From assembly GCA_026988195.1 (NCBI GenBank), contig JALSLS010000494.1:1-26403 (forward strand): DNA of 26,403 nucleotides, read 5' to 3'. Of this stretch, positions 14,716 to 23,120 are shown piece by piece (the first letter of the stretch is position 1; every line of letters starts with the position of its first letter). The DNA is from Methylomonas sp. (GTDB lineage: Bacteria; Pseudomonadota; Gammaproteobacteria; Methylococcales; Methylomonadaceae). A program made the position numbers and the translations under genes. The notes under the pieces are model-generated. The model did no database searches and was not told the DNA's origin. It saw only the letters and a list, made by a program, of their open reading frames with translations.

Positions 14716-16098
14716 TTATTGACGTAATAACGCTAAAATATCATCTGTTTTACTTTGCATAAGGGTTACATCGGCACGGGATTCAACATTTAAGCGTACG
14801 ACGGGTTCGGTATTTGACGAGCGCAAATTAAATCGCCACTCTTTATATTCAACTCCGATCCCATCAGTCATATCAATATTAACAGCGTCTTTTTCATAGG
14901 CAGCTAAGACTCTATCAATCGCCGCTTTTGGGTCTGCCAGTTTACTGTTTATTTCACCCGATGATGGAAATTTAGCGATGCGTTCTGCCACCATCGAAGA
15001 AAGTGTTTTATCCTCCACACAAAGTAATTCAGCCACTAACATCCAAGGGATCATGCCACTATCGCAGTAAAAGAAATCTCTAAAATAATGATGGGCACTC
15101 ATTTCCCCGCCATAAATAGCATCTTCTTTACGCATACGCTCTTTTATGAAAGCATGTCCCGTTTTTGACATAACAGGTATGCCTCCCGCAGCAGAAACAA
15201 TTTCTTGAGTATTCCAGGTTAAGCGGGGATCATAAATTATCTTTGCTCCGGCCTGTTTTTTAAGGAAGGCATCGGCTAACAAGCCAACAATATAATAGCC
15301 TTCAATAAACTCACCCTTTTCATCAAACAGAAAACAACGATCAAAATCCCCATCCCATGCGATCCCCATGTCTGCATTGTGTAGCTTCACCATATCACTA
15401 GTATCGGCCCGATTTTCTGGCAATAAGGGGTTAGGGATTCCATTAGGAAAAGTCGAATCAGGATTATGATGTACTTTAATAAATTGTATAGGTAAAGCAA
15501 GTGACTTGAACCTAGCCTCCAAGGCATCAACCACATGCCCAGCAGAACCATTCCCCGAATTCACCACTAATTTTAATGGCTTAATATTACCAACATTAAT
15601 ATATTTAAGTAAATGTTCAGTATAAGCATCTAGGATTGAAAGCTGGGAATATTGCCCTTGTTTTTTTACCCCCTTATTTGCTTCAGTCAACCAAGGTTGT
15701 TGTTCAGCCATAGCCTGTATATCACGTAAGCCAGTATCACCCGATACAGGTTTACTTTGTTCTCTGACTAACTTCATACCATTATAATTGATAGGATTAT
15801 GAGAAGCAGTCACTTCAACACCCCCATCAACCGCTAAATGACTGGTAGCAAAATAGATTTCTTCAGTGCCTACCATACCTATATCAACAACATCACAGCC
15901 TTCATCTTGTAAACCTTTTGCTAAGGCCATTTTTAAACTTTCACTGGTTGCGCGTGCGTCACCACCAACAACTACTTTTTTTAATGAAAGCGTTCGGGCA
16001 AATGCACGCCCCACTCTATATGCGACGTCTTCATTTAACTCAACTTCCAGCTCACCTCTTATATCGTAAGCTTTAAAACATGTTAATTTATGGCTCAT
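14716..16098 (-). CDS. manB: Phosphomannomutase/phosphoglucomutase (ManB/CpsG type)
   Basis: Interconverts hexose-6-phosphate and hexose-1-phosphate through a phosphoserine, feeding GDP-mannose and possibly UDP-glucose synthesis. All four alpha-D-phosphohexomutase signatures are intact: TASHNP with catalytic Ser99, the metal loop DGDFDR (249-254), the sugar-binding GEMSAHH (331-337), and the phosphate-binding RSSNTEP (426-432). The opening KLTCFKAYDIRG and the long SKTGHAFIKERMRKEDAIYG stretch match E. coli CpsG/ManB closely, and the length (460 aa) fits. AGAGGGA before the ATG is a good ribosome-binding site. Its promoter lies in the divergent region shared with rpe. Mannose versus glucose preference cannot be decided by sequence. 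Confidence 0.95.
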   Translation of the reverse strand: MSHKLTCFKAYDIRGELEVELNEDVAYRVGRAFARTLSLKKVVVGGDARATSESLKMALAKGLQDEGCDVVDIGMVGTEEIYFATSHLAVDGGVEVTASHNPINYNGMKLVREQSKPVSGDTGLRDIQAMAEQQPWLTEANKGVKKQGQYSQLSILDAYTEHLLKYINVGNIKPLKLVVNSGNGSAGHVVDALEARFKSLALPIQFIKVHHNPDSTFPNGIPNPLLPENRADTSDMVKLHNADMGIAWDGDFDRCFLFDEKGEFIEGYYIVGLLADAFLKKQAGAKIIYDPRLTWNTQEIVSAAGGIPVMSKTGHAFIKERMRKEDAIYGGEMSAHHYFRDFFYCDSGMIPWMLVAELLCVEDKTLSSMVAERIAKFPSSGEINSKLADPKAAIDRVLAAYEKDAVNIDMTDGIGVEYKEWRFNLRSSNTEPVVRLNVESRADVTLMQSKTDDILALLRQ

Positions 16099-16229
16099 CG
16101 TTCCCTCTCAGATTTAATACAGTTACAATAATTGCACTCCACACGGAGTATATAGAGGCTATTCTAGAATAAAGCTTTCGACATTTCATAAATTTTTCTG
16201 TTATCTAAAGCTGTAATGAAAAAATCGGT

Positions 16230-16235
16230 TATAAT
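16230..16235 (+). promoter_or_regulatory. Probable -10 box of rpe
   Basis: A consensus TATAAT lies 30 bases before the rpe ATG, with the ribosome-binding site AGAGGA at 16251-16256 between them. The upstream region is AT-rich, with no clear -35 at normal spacing. Confidence 0.5.
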
Positions 16236-16264
16236 GACGCCTTTTAAACAAAGAGGATTAAACT

Positions 16265-16933
16265 ATGACTGATAACTGGATAGCTCCTTCCATCCTTTCT
16301 GCAGATTTTGCTAAACTAGGCGAAGAAGTTGATAACGTTTTAGCTTCGGGTGCTGATGTCGTTCATTTTGATGTTATGGACAACCACTTTGTACCTAACT
16401 TAACCATTGGGCCACTTGTTTGTGATGCATTAAGAAAACATGGCGTAACAGCACCGATTGACGTGCACTTAATGGTTGAACCTGTTGATAGAATCATTCC
16501 TGATTTTGCTAAAGCAGGCGCTAGTATGATTACTTTTCACCCTGAAGCATCAACTCATTTAGATCGTACATTACAAATGGTTCGTGACTTAGGCTGTAAA
16601 TCTGGTCTAGTTTTTAACCCAGCAACACCTCTAAGCTACCTAGACTATGTAATGGACAAAGTAGATATTATCTTACTAATGTCTGTTAACCCTGGCTTTG
16701 GTGGACAATCATTTATTCCGTCAACGCTAGGTAAACTTGCTGAAGCTAGAAAAATGATTGACGACAGTGGCTTTGATATTCGCCTTGAAGTTGATGGTGG
16801 TGTGAAAGTTGACAACATCCGTGAAATTAAAGCGGCTGGTGCAGATATGTTTGTTGCTGGTTCTGCCATTTTTGGACAACCAGACTACAAAAAAGTGATT
16901 GATGATATGCGTGCTGAGCTTGCTAAAGCATAA
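16265..16933 (+). CDS. rpe: Ribulose-phosphate 3-epimerase
   Basis: Epimerises D-ribulose-5-phosphate to D-xylulose-5-phosphate in the pentose phosphate pathway (or the ribulose phosphate or Calvin cycles where present). It is a TIM barrel with all metal ligands visible: His34 and Asp36 in VHFDVMDNHFVPN, His68 in IDVHLMVE, and Asp177 in LEVDGGV. SVNPGFGGQSF (140-150) and AGADMFVAGSAIFG near the C-terminus form the phosphate-binding loops. The length (222 aa) is normal. The start is fixed by AGAGGA eight bases upstream. It is transcribed alone, ending at a perfect terminator. Confidence 0.98.
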   Translation: MTDNWIAPSILSADFAKLGEEVDNVLASGADVVHFDVMDNHFVPNLTIGPLVCDALRKHGVTAPIDVHLMVEPVDRIIPDFAKAGASMITFHPEASTHLDRTLQMVRDLGCKSGLVFNPATPLSYLDYVMDKVDIILLMSVNPGFGGQSFIPSTLGKLAEARKMIDDSGFDIRLEVDGGVKVDNIREIKAAGADMFVAGSAIFGQPDYKKVIDDMRAELAKA

Positions 16934-16950
16934 ATAAGCTGTCACCAATA

Positions 16951-16987
16951 AAAAGGCCGTATTGATTAATCAATACGGCCTTTTTTT
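16951..16987. terminator. Bidirectional intrinsic terminator between rpe and the inositol monophosphatase gene
   Basis: A perfect 26-bp palindrome with half GGCCGTATTGATT (16955-16980) is flanked by an A run on the left and seven T residues on the right. It therefore works as a terminator on both strands for the two converging genes. Confidence 0.95.
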
Positions 16988-17001
16988 ATGGAACCATCAA
17001 A

Positions 17002-17766
17002 TCACATTAACGGCAGAAGTTCCTTCAAAATACCACCATTGGTTGCCAGTATTTGTTTAGGAAAGACCCCGTCATTCCCTTTAAAGTCTGTTACCGTGCC
17101 ACCTGCTTCTTTTACAATTAAGGCCCCTGCAGCAACATCATATAGATTTAACTCCTGCTCCCAAAAGGCATCCACTTGCCCATCAGCAACCAAACATAAA
17201 TCCATTGCAGCAGAACCCAATCTTCGTTGCCCCATCGTTTGCTCCGCAATCCGGCAAAAGCGTTTTAAATTATTTTCAACTAAGTAGGAACGTAAGCAAG
17301 CAAACCCTGTTGCAATCATAGAGTTAGCCAGACTCGTTTCATCAGAGGCATGAATGGCCTTACCATTTTTGGTCGCCCCTTGCCCTTTAATAGCAAGATA
17401 CAAATCATCTAAAGCCGGTGCATAAACCGAGCCTGCGACTAATTCACCTGCAATTTCCAATGCCACACTAATCGACCAAAAGTATTGTCCCTTCGCGAAC
17501 GAGTGCGTTCCATCAATAGGGTCCACAATCCACCGATTAGTTTGGTTGTCAGACTGCCCACTTTCTTCCCCCCAGAAACCATATTCTGGGTATGCTTCAG
17601 CCAGTGCTTGTTTTAAATAGGCCTCAACCGCAACATCAGCATCAGTGACTAAGTCTCTAGGGCTTTTTTTTATAACACCAACATTATCTAAGTTTTTAAA
17701 GTAACTTAAGGCAATGCTGCCGGCCTCACGTACAATATTTTCTAAAACAGCTACCGATATGGACAT
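17002..17766 (-). CDS. Inositol monophosphatase family protein
   Basis: A Mg2+-dependent sugar or nucleotide phosphatase of the IMPase superfamily. The metal-site motifs are GEES (66-69), DPIDGT (82-87) and the third ligand Asp210 in LYDVAAG (WDVAAG in most members). At 254 aa it is a normal length. Possible roles include inositol-1-phosphatase (SuhB-like), histidinol-phosphatase or other sugar-phosphate phosphatase; sequence alone does not choose. It starts 9 bases after the stop of the H-NS-like gene, with AAGGTT as the ribosome-binding site, so the two are probably co-transcribed. Confidence 0.93.
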   Translation of the reverse strand: MSISVAVLENIVREAGSIALSYFKNLDNVGVIKKSPRDLVTDADVAVEAYLKQALAEAYPEYGFWGEESGQSDNQTNRWIVDPIDGTHSFAKGQYFWSISVALEIAGELVAGSVYAPALDDLYLAIKGQGATKNGKAIHASDETSLANSMIATGFACLRSYLVENNLKRFCRIAEQTMGQRRLGSAAMDLCLVADGQVDAFWEQELNLYDVAAGALIVKEAGGTVTDFKGNDGVFPKQILATNGGILKELLPLM

Positions 17767-17775
17767 ACTTAAACC

Positions 17776-18096
17776 TTATTTTGTTATTAAAAATTCTGAC
17801 TTGTTATGCCCAGCTTCTACAAGTGCCTGCATCCATTTTGGAGAGACCCCTCGCCCCGTCCATGTTTGATTTTTATCATTTGGGTTACAATATTTAGCAG
17901 CTACTTTCTTAACTGTTTTTACTGCTGCGCCAGTCTCGTCATTAATAATGACTGTTACCCCAATTGAAGCTGCCAGTTGTTTAATTTGAGCAATAACTTC
18001 TTTACGCTTTTTAATTTTCTTCTCTTTTAAAGCAGTTTCTGCATTATTAATAACAGTTTGTAATTCACTTTCTGAAAGTTGGCTATATTCAGTCAT
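17776..18096 (-). CDS. H-NS family DNA-binding protein
   Basis: A 106-aa nucleoid-associated protein. Residues 1-45 form a charged helical oligomerisation segment. Residues ~67-106 (KYCNPNDKNQTWTGRGVSPK region) are the H-NS C-terminal DNA-binding domain, with the AT-hook-like core TWTGRG (78-83) and PKWM. It is of the short H-NS-like type found in many proteobacteria rather than the enteric 137-aa form. It probably silences AT-rich or acquired DNA. It lies between the DUF2914 gene (64 bases upstream) and the inositol monophosphatase gene, all on the minus strand. Confidence 0.93.
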   Translation of the reverse strand: MTEYSQLSESELQTVINNAETALKEKKIKKRKEVIAQIKQLAASIGVTVIINDETGAAVKTVKKVAAKYCNPNDKNQTWTGRGVSPKWMQALVEAGHNKSEFLITK

Positions 18097-18160
18097 AAAA
18101 CCACCTATAATAATATAAAAAATAAAACTTAATTATATCACCAGTCCTATCATTAAATCC

Positions 18161-18880
18161 TCACTCCTTAACAACCTTAAATTCAATTTCATTTAACACC
18201 TCACCTTGTTTATTTACCAGTCTAACCCGCCATTTACCCGCTTTTGAATAAGGTATTAATTTACTAGTTGATGCTCTCCAGCGCTTTCCTAATATTTTAA
18301 TTTTTCTTTCATAGACTAGCTGATTATCCCTTAACCATTGATGATATAAAGTCTTACCTTTCATATTAATTATTTCCGTAAAATAATATACGCCACTCGC
18401 TTTCATATTATTAACGACAACAGGTAATAATATTTCAGTACCAGGCTCTTTATTATTAACGCCACTCACCAATAAAGCCCTTGCAACATGTTTATGCATT
18501 ATTACTTTAGGCTTTATATCTAAAACTTTATCTACTTTTTTATTATTAATAATAGGAGGTAAAGGCGTAAGGCTAGTCATTACCTCTTGCTTTTTTATAT
18601 TCAAGACCGGTAACTTAACAATCGCTTTAACAGGCTCTTTGTTTTTCTGGGACACCATAGCATCTACGGCTTTATTTTCAGGTATAACAACCTCTGGTGA
18701 AGGGTCTCTATTAAAAAAATAAATAAGCCCCCCGATTAACAACAAAATACTGACAATAACTACAACTATTCTCCCTACATACCACTCCGTCACCATTTCT
18801 GGCCTAGGATTTTCTCTATCTGGCTGATTTAAACCTTGATATTTCACTTTAACAACGACGTTATTACTTTCTTTCATCAC
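18161..18880 (-). CDS. DUF2914-domain membrane protein
   Basis: A 239-aa protein with a ~35-residue cytosolic N-terminus, one transmembrane helix (about 36-57, IVVVIVSILLLIGGLIYFF), a proline- and lysine-rich linker (58-135), and a C-terminal domain. The YYFTEIINMKGKTLYHQWL and GKWRVRLVNKQGEVLNEIEF segments in that domain match DUF2914 (PF11141). The domain would face the periplasm. Its function is unknown; its immunoglobulin-like strand pattern suggests binding rather than catalysis. It appears to lead a minus-strand cluster with the H-NS-like and inositol monophosphatase genes. Confidence 0.85.
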   Translation of the reverse strand: MMKESNNVVVKVKYQGLNQPDRENPRPEMVTEWYVGRIVVVIVSILLLIGGLIYFFNRDPSPEVVIPENKAVDAMVSQKNKEPVKAIVKLPVLNIKKQEVMTSLTPLPPIINNKKVDKVLDIKPKVIMHKHVARALLVSGVNNKEPGTEILLPVVVNNMKASGVYYFTEIINMKGKTLYHQWLRDNQLVYERKIKILGKRWRASTSKLIPYSKAGKWRVRLVNKQGEVLNEIEFKVVKE

Positions 18881-18981
18881 CCTACTCTTCTTTTCTTTTT
18901 ATCTGATATACATTAATAATGTCACAAATGATAACCCGCTTAACTTCTGACTAACATTTTTGCTTCAACTATACTTTTGAT

Positions 18982-19010
18982 TTGGTAATATACCACTTTA
19001 GACCTATTAT
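18982..19010 (+). promoter_or_regulatory. Candidate promoter of sucA-sucB-lpd
   Basis: TTGGTA (18982-18987) and TATTAT (19005-19010) are separated by 17 bases, giving a sigma-70-like promoter about 60 bases before the chosen sucA start. It is found by eye only; the region is AT-rich and other pairs are possible. Confidence 0.4.
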
Positions 19011-19075
19011 ATATTTCGTACATTTTTTAATGTATGAAATATATCACCCACAATTATGGAAATACTGGAAGCAAC

Positions 19076-21910
19076 ATGAGCAACCTGCTAAAAATGTTTC
19101 AAGAGTCATCTGCTCTCTATGGAAGTAATGCTGTTTTTATTGAAGACCTTTATGAGCAATACTTAGAGAACCCTGACTCAGTATCAATAAGCTGGCGTAG
19201 TCAATTTGATAAAATTCATGACCAAGCCACCTTTGAAATAGCTCATAGTCCTATTGTAAATCGCTTTGAAAAACTTGCCACATCAACACAGGGAAGACTT
19301 GCAAAATTACAAGGATTTACTGAAGAAAGTGTTAAAAAACAATCGGCTGTTGCCCGTTTGATCAATCAGTATAGAGTCCGTGGCCATCAAATTGCAAGCA
19401 ATAACCCATTGGGAAAGCAGGGGGAAATACCGCCTGACCTAGAACTGGCTTTTTATGGGTTATCTGAGCCAGATATGGACACCGTTTTTGATACAGGCTT
19501 ACTTGATGGCTCTGACAGACTCCCTTTAAGAAAAATCATATCGACACTCAAAGAGATTTATTGTGGCACTATTGGCACTGAATACATGCATATTGTTAAT
19601 TCAGAAACTAAACGCTGGATAAAAAACAAACTTGAAGTAACACGATTTTTACCCTCAACGCATTCAGCTGAAAAAAAAGCATCTTTTTTAAAACTATTAA
19701 CAGCCGCTGAAGGTATTGAAAAATATTTACACCGTAAATATGTAGGGCAAAAACGTTTCTCCTTAGAGGGTAGTGAATGTTTAATTCCGGTTTTAGATGA
19801 ACTAGTCCAAAATTCAGGCAAAATAAAAGTTAAGGAAATCGTTATAGGTATGGCTCATCGAGGCCGCTTAAATGTTTTAATTAATATTTTAGGAAAGAGT
19901 CCCGCTCAACTGTTTGGGGAATTTGAAGGAACTCAGACTTCATCTCCGGGTGTTATTACCGGAGATGTAAAATACCACATGGGCTTCTCATCAAATATTG
20001 TTACGCCTGGTGACCCGGTTCACTTAACATTGGCTTTTAACCCCTCTCACCTTGAAATCATTAACCCTGTTGTAGAAGGCTCGGTAAAAGCAAGACAAGA
20101 CCGTCAAGGTAAAGGCAGTATTGATACTATTATCCCTATTTTAATTCATGGTGATGCCGCCTTTGCTGGACAGGGCATTGTTATGGAAACCCTAAATATG
20201 TCTGAAACCAGGGCCTTTTCTACGGGTGGCACGATTCATATTGTTATTAACAACCAGATTGGTTTTACCACCAGCAACCCTTTTGATGCGCGTTCAACAC
20301 AGTATTGCACCGATGTTGCTACGATGATTCACGCCCCCGTGTTTCATGTCAATGGTGATGACCCTGAAGCCGTGATTTTTGTGACTCAAATGGCTTTAGA
20401 ATTTCGAATGAAATTTAATAAAGATGTAGTCATTGATCTTATTTGCTACCGCCGATTAGGTCATAATGAAGCTGATGAGCCTGCAGCAACTCAGCCTATG
20501 ATGTATAAAAAAATTCGTAGTTTACCGTCTGTGCGTGAGATATATGCCAATAAACTCATATCAGAACAAATCATCTCCGAACAAATTGCATTGCAAATGG
20601 TAAAAGATTATCAGCAACTTTTAGATGAAGGTAATCCCGTTTCTCGCCCAACATTGAGCAGTTCAAACTACACCTATTCAAATCAATGGGACAAATATTA
20701 CAATCAACAATGGGACACCCCTTTTGAATCACATGTATCAATGGAAGATCTACGTCTATGTAACGACAAACTTCATAAGCTTCCTGCAGAATTTGAGCTA
20801 CACTCTCGTGTTGCCAAAATCATGGAAAATAGAGCTAAAATGTCAGCAGGTGCTTTACCCTTAGACTGGGGCTTTGCTGAAAATATGGCTTATGCAACCT
20901 TACTTATGGATGGTAAAGATATTCGTCTTATTGGACAGGATGTAGCCCGCGGTACCTTTTCCCATCGGCATATTGCCGTCCATAACCAACTAAATGGTGA
21001 TACTTATTTTCCAGTACAACATTTATCTGAAAATCAAGGCCGCGCGCAAATTTTTGACTCTTTATTATCAGAGGCTGGAGTTTTAGGTTTTGAATTTGGA
21101 TACAGCTCTACAGAACCTGAAAAATTAATTATTTGGGAAGCTCAGTTTGGTGATTTTGCTAATGGGGCCCAAGTTGTTATTGATCAATTTATTAGTTCTG
21201 CCGAATCAAAATGGGGACGTTTAAGTGGCCTAGTCATGTTATTACCTCATGGTTTTGAAGGGCAAGGCCCCGAGCATTCATCAGCCAGACTTGAACGCTA
21301 CCTACAGCTTTGTGCTGATCATAATATGCAAGTTTGCAACCCAACCACACCGGCACAAATATTTCACTTATTAAGACGGCAACTATTAAGACCCTACCGC
21401 AAGCCTTTAATTATCATGAGCCCAAAAAGCTTACTAAGGCACAAGCTAGCCGTTTCAACCTTAGAAGATTTAACTGACGGTGAATTTTATCCTATCATTT
21501 CAGAACAAGATAAAATAAACCCTAAAAAAGTAACTCGCTTAGTCATGTGCTCTGGTAAGGTTTATTATGATTTATTAGAAGCACGTAGAAATGATGAGCT
21601 AGATCACATTGCAATTATTAGAATTGAACAACTCTACCCTTTTCCCAATGAGTTGTTTAAACAAGAAATGGATAAATACCCAAAAATTGAACACATTATC
21701 TGGTGCCAAGAAGAACCTAAAAATCAAGGCGCTTGGTATCAATCAAAACATCATTTTTATAATAATATTAGCAAGGATATTACTATCTTTTATGCAGGGA
21801 GACCAGCATCGGCTGCACCTGCTGTAGGTAGCCATATGGTCCATATTGAACAACAAAAAGCAGTCATTAAAGCCGCCCTTTATGACGCTAACGAAGGAAA
21901 TTTAACATGA
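19076..21910 (+). CDS. sucA: 2-oxoglutarate dehydrogenase E1 component
   Basis: The thiamine-diphosphate E1 decarboxylates 2-oxoglutarate and succinylates the lipoyl group of SucB in the TCA cycle. The start at 19076 (944 aa) is preferred over the in-frame ATG at 19034 because GGAAG lies five bases upstream, and the product MSNLLKMFQESSALYGSN begins like family members. An N-terminal segment (LYEQYLENPDSVSISW) precedes the catalytic regions: MAHRGRLNVL from residue 259, NPSHLEIINPVVEGS, GDAAFAGQGIVMETLNMS from 359 (TPP/Mg site), NNQIGFTT, and GHNEADEPAATQP. The C-terminal transketolase-type region includes HSSARLERYLQL. The length is close to E. coli SucA (933 aa). The stop overlaps the sucB start by four bases (ATGA), indicating translational coupling. 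Confidence 0.98.
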   Translation: MSNLLKMFQESSALYGSNAVFIEDLYEQYLENPDSVSISWRSQFDKIHDQATFEIAHSPIVNRFEKLATSTQGRLAKLQGFTEESVKKQSAVARLINQYRVRGHQIASNNPLGKQGEIPPDLELAFYGLSEPDMDTVFDTGLLDGSDRLPLRKIISTLKEIYCGTIGTEYMHIVNSETKRWIKNKLEVTRFLPSTHSAEKKASFLKLLTAAEGIEKYLHRKYVGQKRFSLEGSECLIPVLDELVQNSGKIKVKEIVIGMAHRGRLNVLINILGKSPAQLFGEFEGTQTSSPGVITGDVKYHMGFSSNIVTPGDPVHLTLAFNPSHLEIINPVVEGSVKARQDRQGKGSIDTIIPILIHGDAAFAGQGIVMETLNMSETRAFSTGGTIHIVINNQIGFTTSNPFDARSTQYCTDVATMIHAPVFHVNGDDPEAVIFVTQMALEFRMKFNKDVVIDLICYRRLGHNEADEPAATQPMMYKKIRSLPSVREIYANKLISEQIISEQIALQMVKDYQQLLDEGNPVSRPTLSSSNYTYSNQWDKYYNQQWDTPFESHVSMEDLRLCNDKLHKLPAEFELHSRVAKIMENRAKMSAGALPLDWGFAENMAYATLLMDGKDIRLIGQDVARGTFSHRHIAVHNQLNGDTYFPVQHLSENQGRAQIFDSLLSEAGVLGFEFGYSSTEPEKLIIWEAQFGDFANGAQVVIDQFISSAESKWGRLSGLVMLLPHGFEGQGPEHSSARLERYLQLCADHNMQVCNPTTPAQIFHLLRRQLLRPYRKPLIIMSPKSLLRHKLAVSTLEDLTDGEFYPIISEQDKINPKKVTRLVMCSGKVYYDLLEARRNDELDHIAIIRIEQLYPFPNELFKQEMDKYPKIEHIIWCQEEPKNQGAWYQSKHHFYNNISKDITIFYAGRPASAAPAVGSHMVHIEQQKAVIKAALYDANEGNLT

Positions 21911-23112
21911 GTTTAGAAATTCTGGTCCCTAGCCTACCTGAATCCGTTTCCGATGCAACACTTGCAACGTGGCATAAAAAACCGGGTGATTTTGTTAACA
22001 AAGATGAAAACCTAGTTGATTTAGAAACAGATAAAATAGTTCTGGAGGTTCCCGCTCCTGAATCCGGTCTTTTAAGCAAAATAATTCAACAAGATGGAGC
22101 GACTGTTGTAGCAGGTGATGTTTTAGCAATTATAGATACTGATGTACAAGAGGAAACACAAACGAATACTGAAAAAGATGAAGTATTAGAAGAGTTGCCA
22201 TTAAGCCCTGCGGTTAGACGAATATTGCAAGAAAATAATATTAACCCACAAGAGCTTCATGGTTCTGGAAAAAAAGGTCGATTAACTAAGACCGACGTTC
22301 TAGACTATATTGAATCGCACAAGCAAGAAACTCAAGTAGAGGTTAAAAAACAGCCACCTAAGCCTACTATCAAGCTTGAACCAGCTGAGCCAGCTGATGT
22401 TTCTTCAAATTTCCGCCCTGAACAGCGTGTCCCGATGACACGACTACGTGCAAAAGTAGCTGAACGTTTATTGCAGGCTCAACAAAACGCCGCAATGTTA
22501 ACCACGTTTAACGAAGTTAACATGCAAAGTGTGATTAATCTAAGAAACCAATATAAAGATCGCTTCCAGAAAAAACATGACATAAAACTAGGTTTCATGT
22601 CATTTTTTATTAAAGCATCTATCGAAGCGCTAAAAAAACACCCCGCCATTAATGCTTCTATTGATGGCAACGATATTATTTATCATGGGTATTATGATAT
22701 GGGTATTGCGGTTTCAACTGATCGAGGGCTTATTGTTCCAGTGATTAAAGATGCTGACCAGCTTGATTTTGCTGGTATAGAAAAAAGTATCTTTAATTAT
22801 GGTACCAAAGCTAAAGAAGGCGCTTTAAGTTATGAAGATTTAGTCGGTGGAACATTTACCATTACCAACGGTGGAATTTTTGGCTCTATGCTTTCTACGC
22901 CTATTTTAAACCCACCTCAATGCGCTATTTTAGGCATGCACGCTATAAAAGAGCGTGCAGTAGTTGAGAATGGTGAAATTGTTATTCGCCCTATTATGTA
23001 TTTAGCTTTATCCTATGACCATCGCTTGGTTGACGGCAAAGAAGCTGTACAATTTTTAGTGACTATTAAAGAATGCCTGGAATCCCCAGCCCACCTATTA
23101 CTCAACATATAG
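21907..23112 (+). CDS. sucB: Dihydrolipoyllysine succinyltransferase (2-oxoglutarate dehydrogenase E2)
   Basis: The E2 core transfers the succinyl group from its lipoyl arm to CoA. Domains in order are a lipoyl domain at 1-78 with lipoylated Lys43 in ETDKIVLEVPAP, a linker, an E1/E3-binding domain at about 99-136 (SPAVRRILQENNINPQELHG), a second linker rich in P, K and E, and the catalytic domain from about 170. The last ends with LSYDHRLVDGKEA (His372, Asp376). TITNGGIFGSMLSTPILNPP is the usual core motif. The length of 401 aa matches E. coli SucB (405). It overlaps sucA by four bases and is followed after eight bases by lpd. Because it has one peripheral-subunit-binding domain, it must recruit an E3. 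Confidence 0.98.
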   Translation: MSLEILVPSLPESVSDATLATWHKKPGDFVNKDENLVDLETDKIVLEVPAPESGLLSKIIQQDGATVVAGDVLAIIDTDVQEETQTNTEKDEVLEELPLSPAVRRILQENNINPQELHGSGKKGRLTKTDVLDYIESHKQETQVEVKKQPPKPTIKLEPAEPADVSSNFRPEQRVPMTRLRAKVAERLLQAQQNAAMLTTFNEVNMQSVINLRNQYKDRFQKKHDIKLGFMSFFIKASIEALKKHPAINASIDGNDIIYHGYYDMGIAVSTDRGLIVPVIKDADQLDFAGIEKSIFNYGTKAKEGALSYEDLVGGTFTITNGGIFGSMLSTPILNPPQCAILGMHAIKERAVVENGEIVIRPIMYLALSYDHRLVDGKEAVQFLVTIKECLESPAHLLLNI

Positions 23113-23120
23113 GCTCTATA

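Noticed and set aside
16988..17287. 99-codon plus-strand frame inside the inositol monophosphatase gene
   Set aside because: It lies opposite a clear catalytic gene and starts just after the terminator's T run; it is a shadow frame.
19034..19075. Upstream ATG at 19034 as the sucA start
   Set aside because: It has no ribosome-binding site and would add 14 non-family residues; the ATG at 19076 has GGAAG at good spacing and family-like N-terminal sequence.
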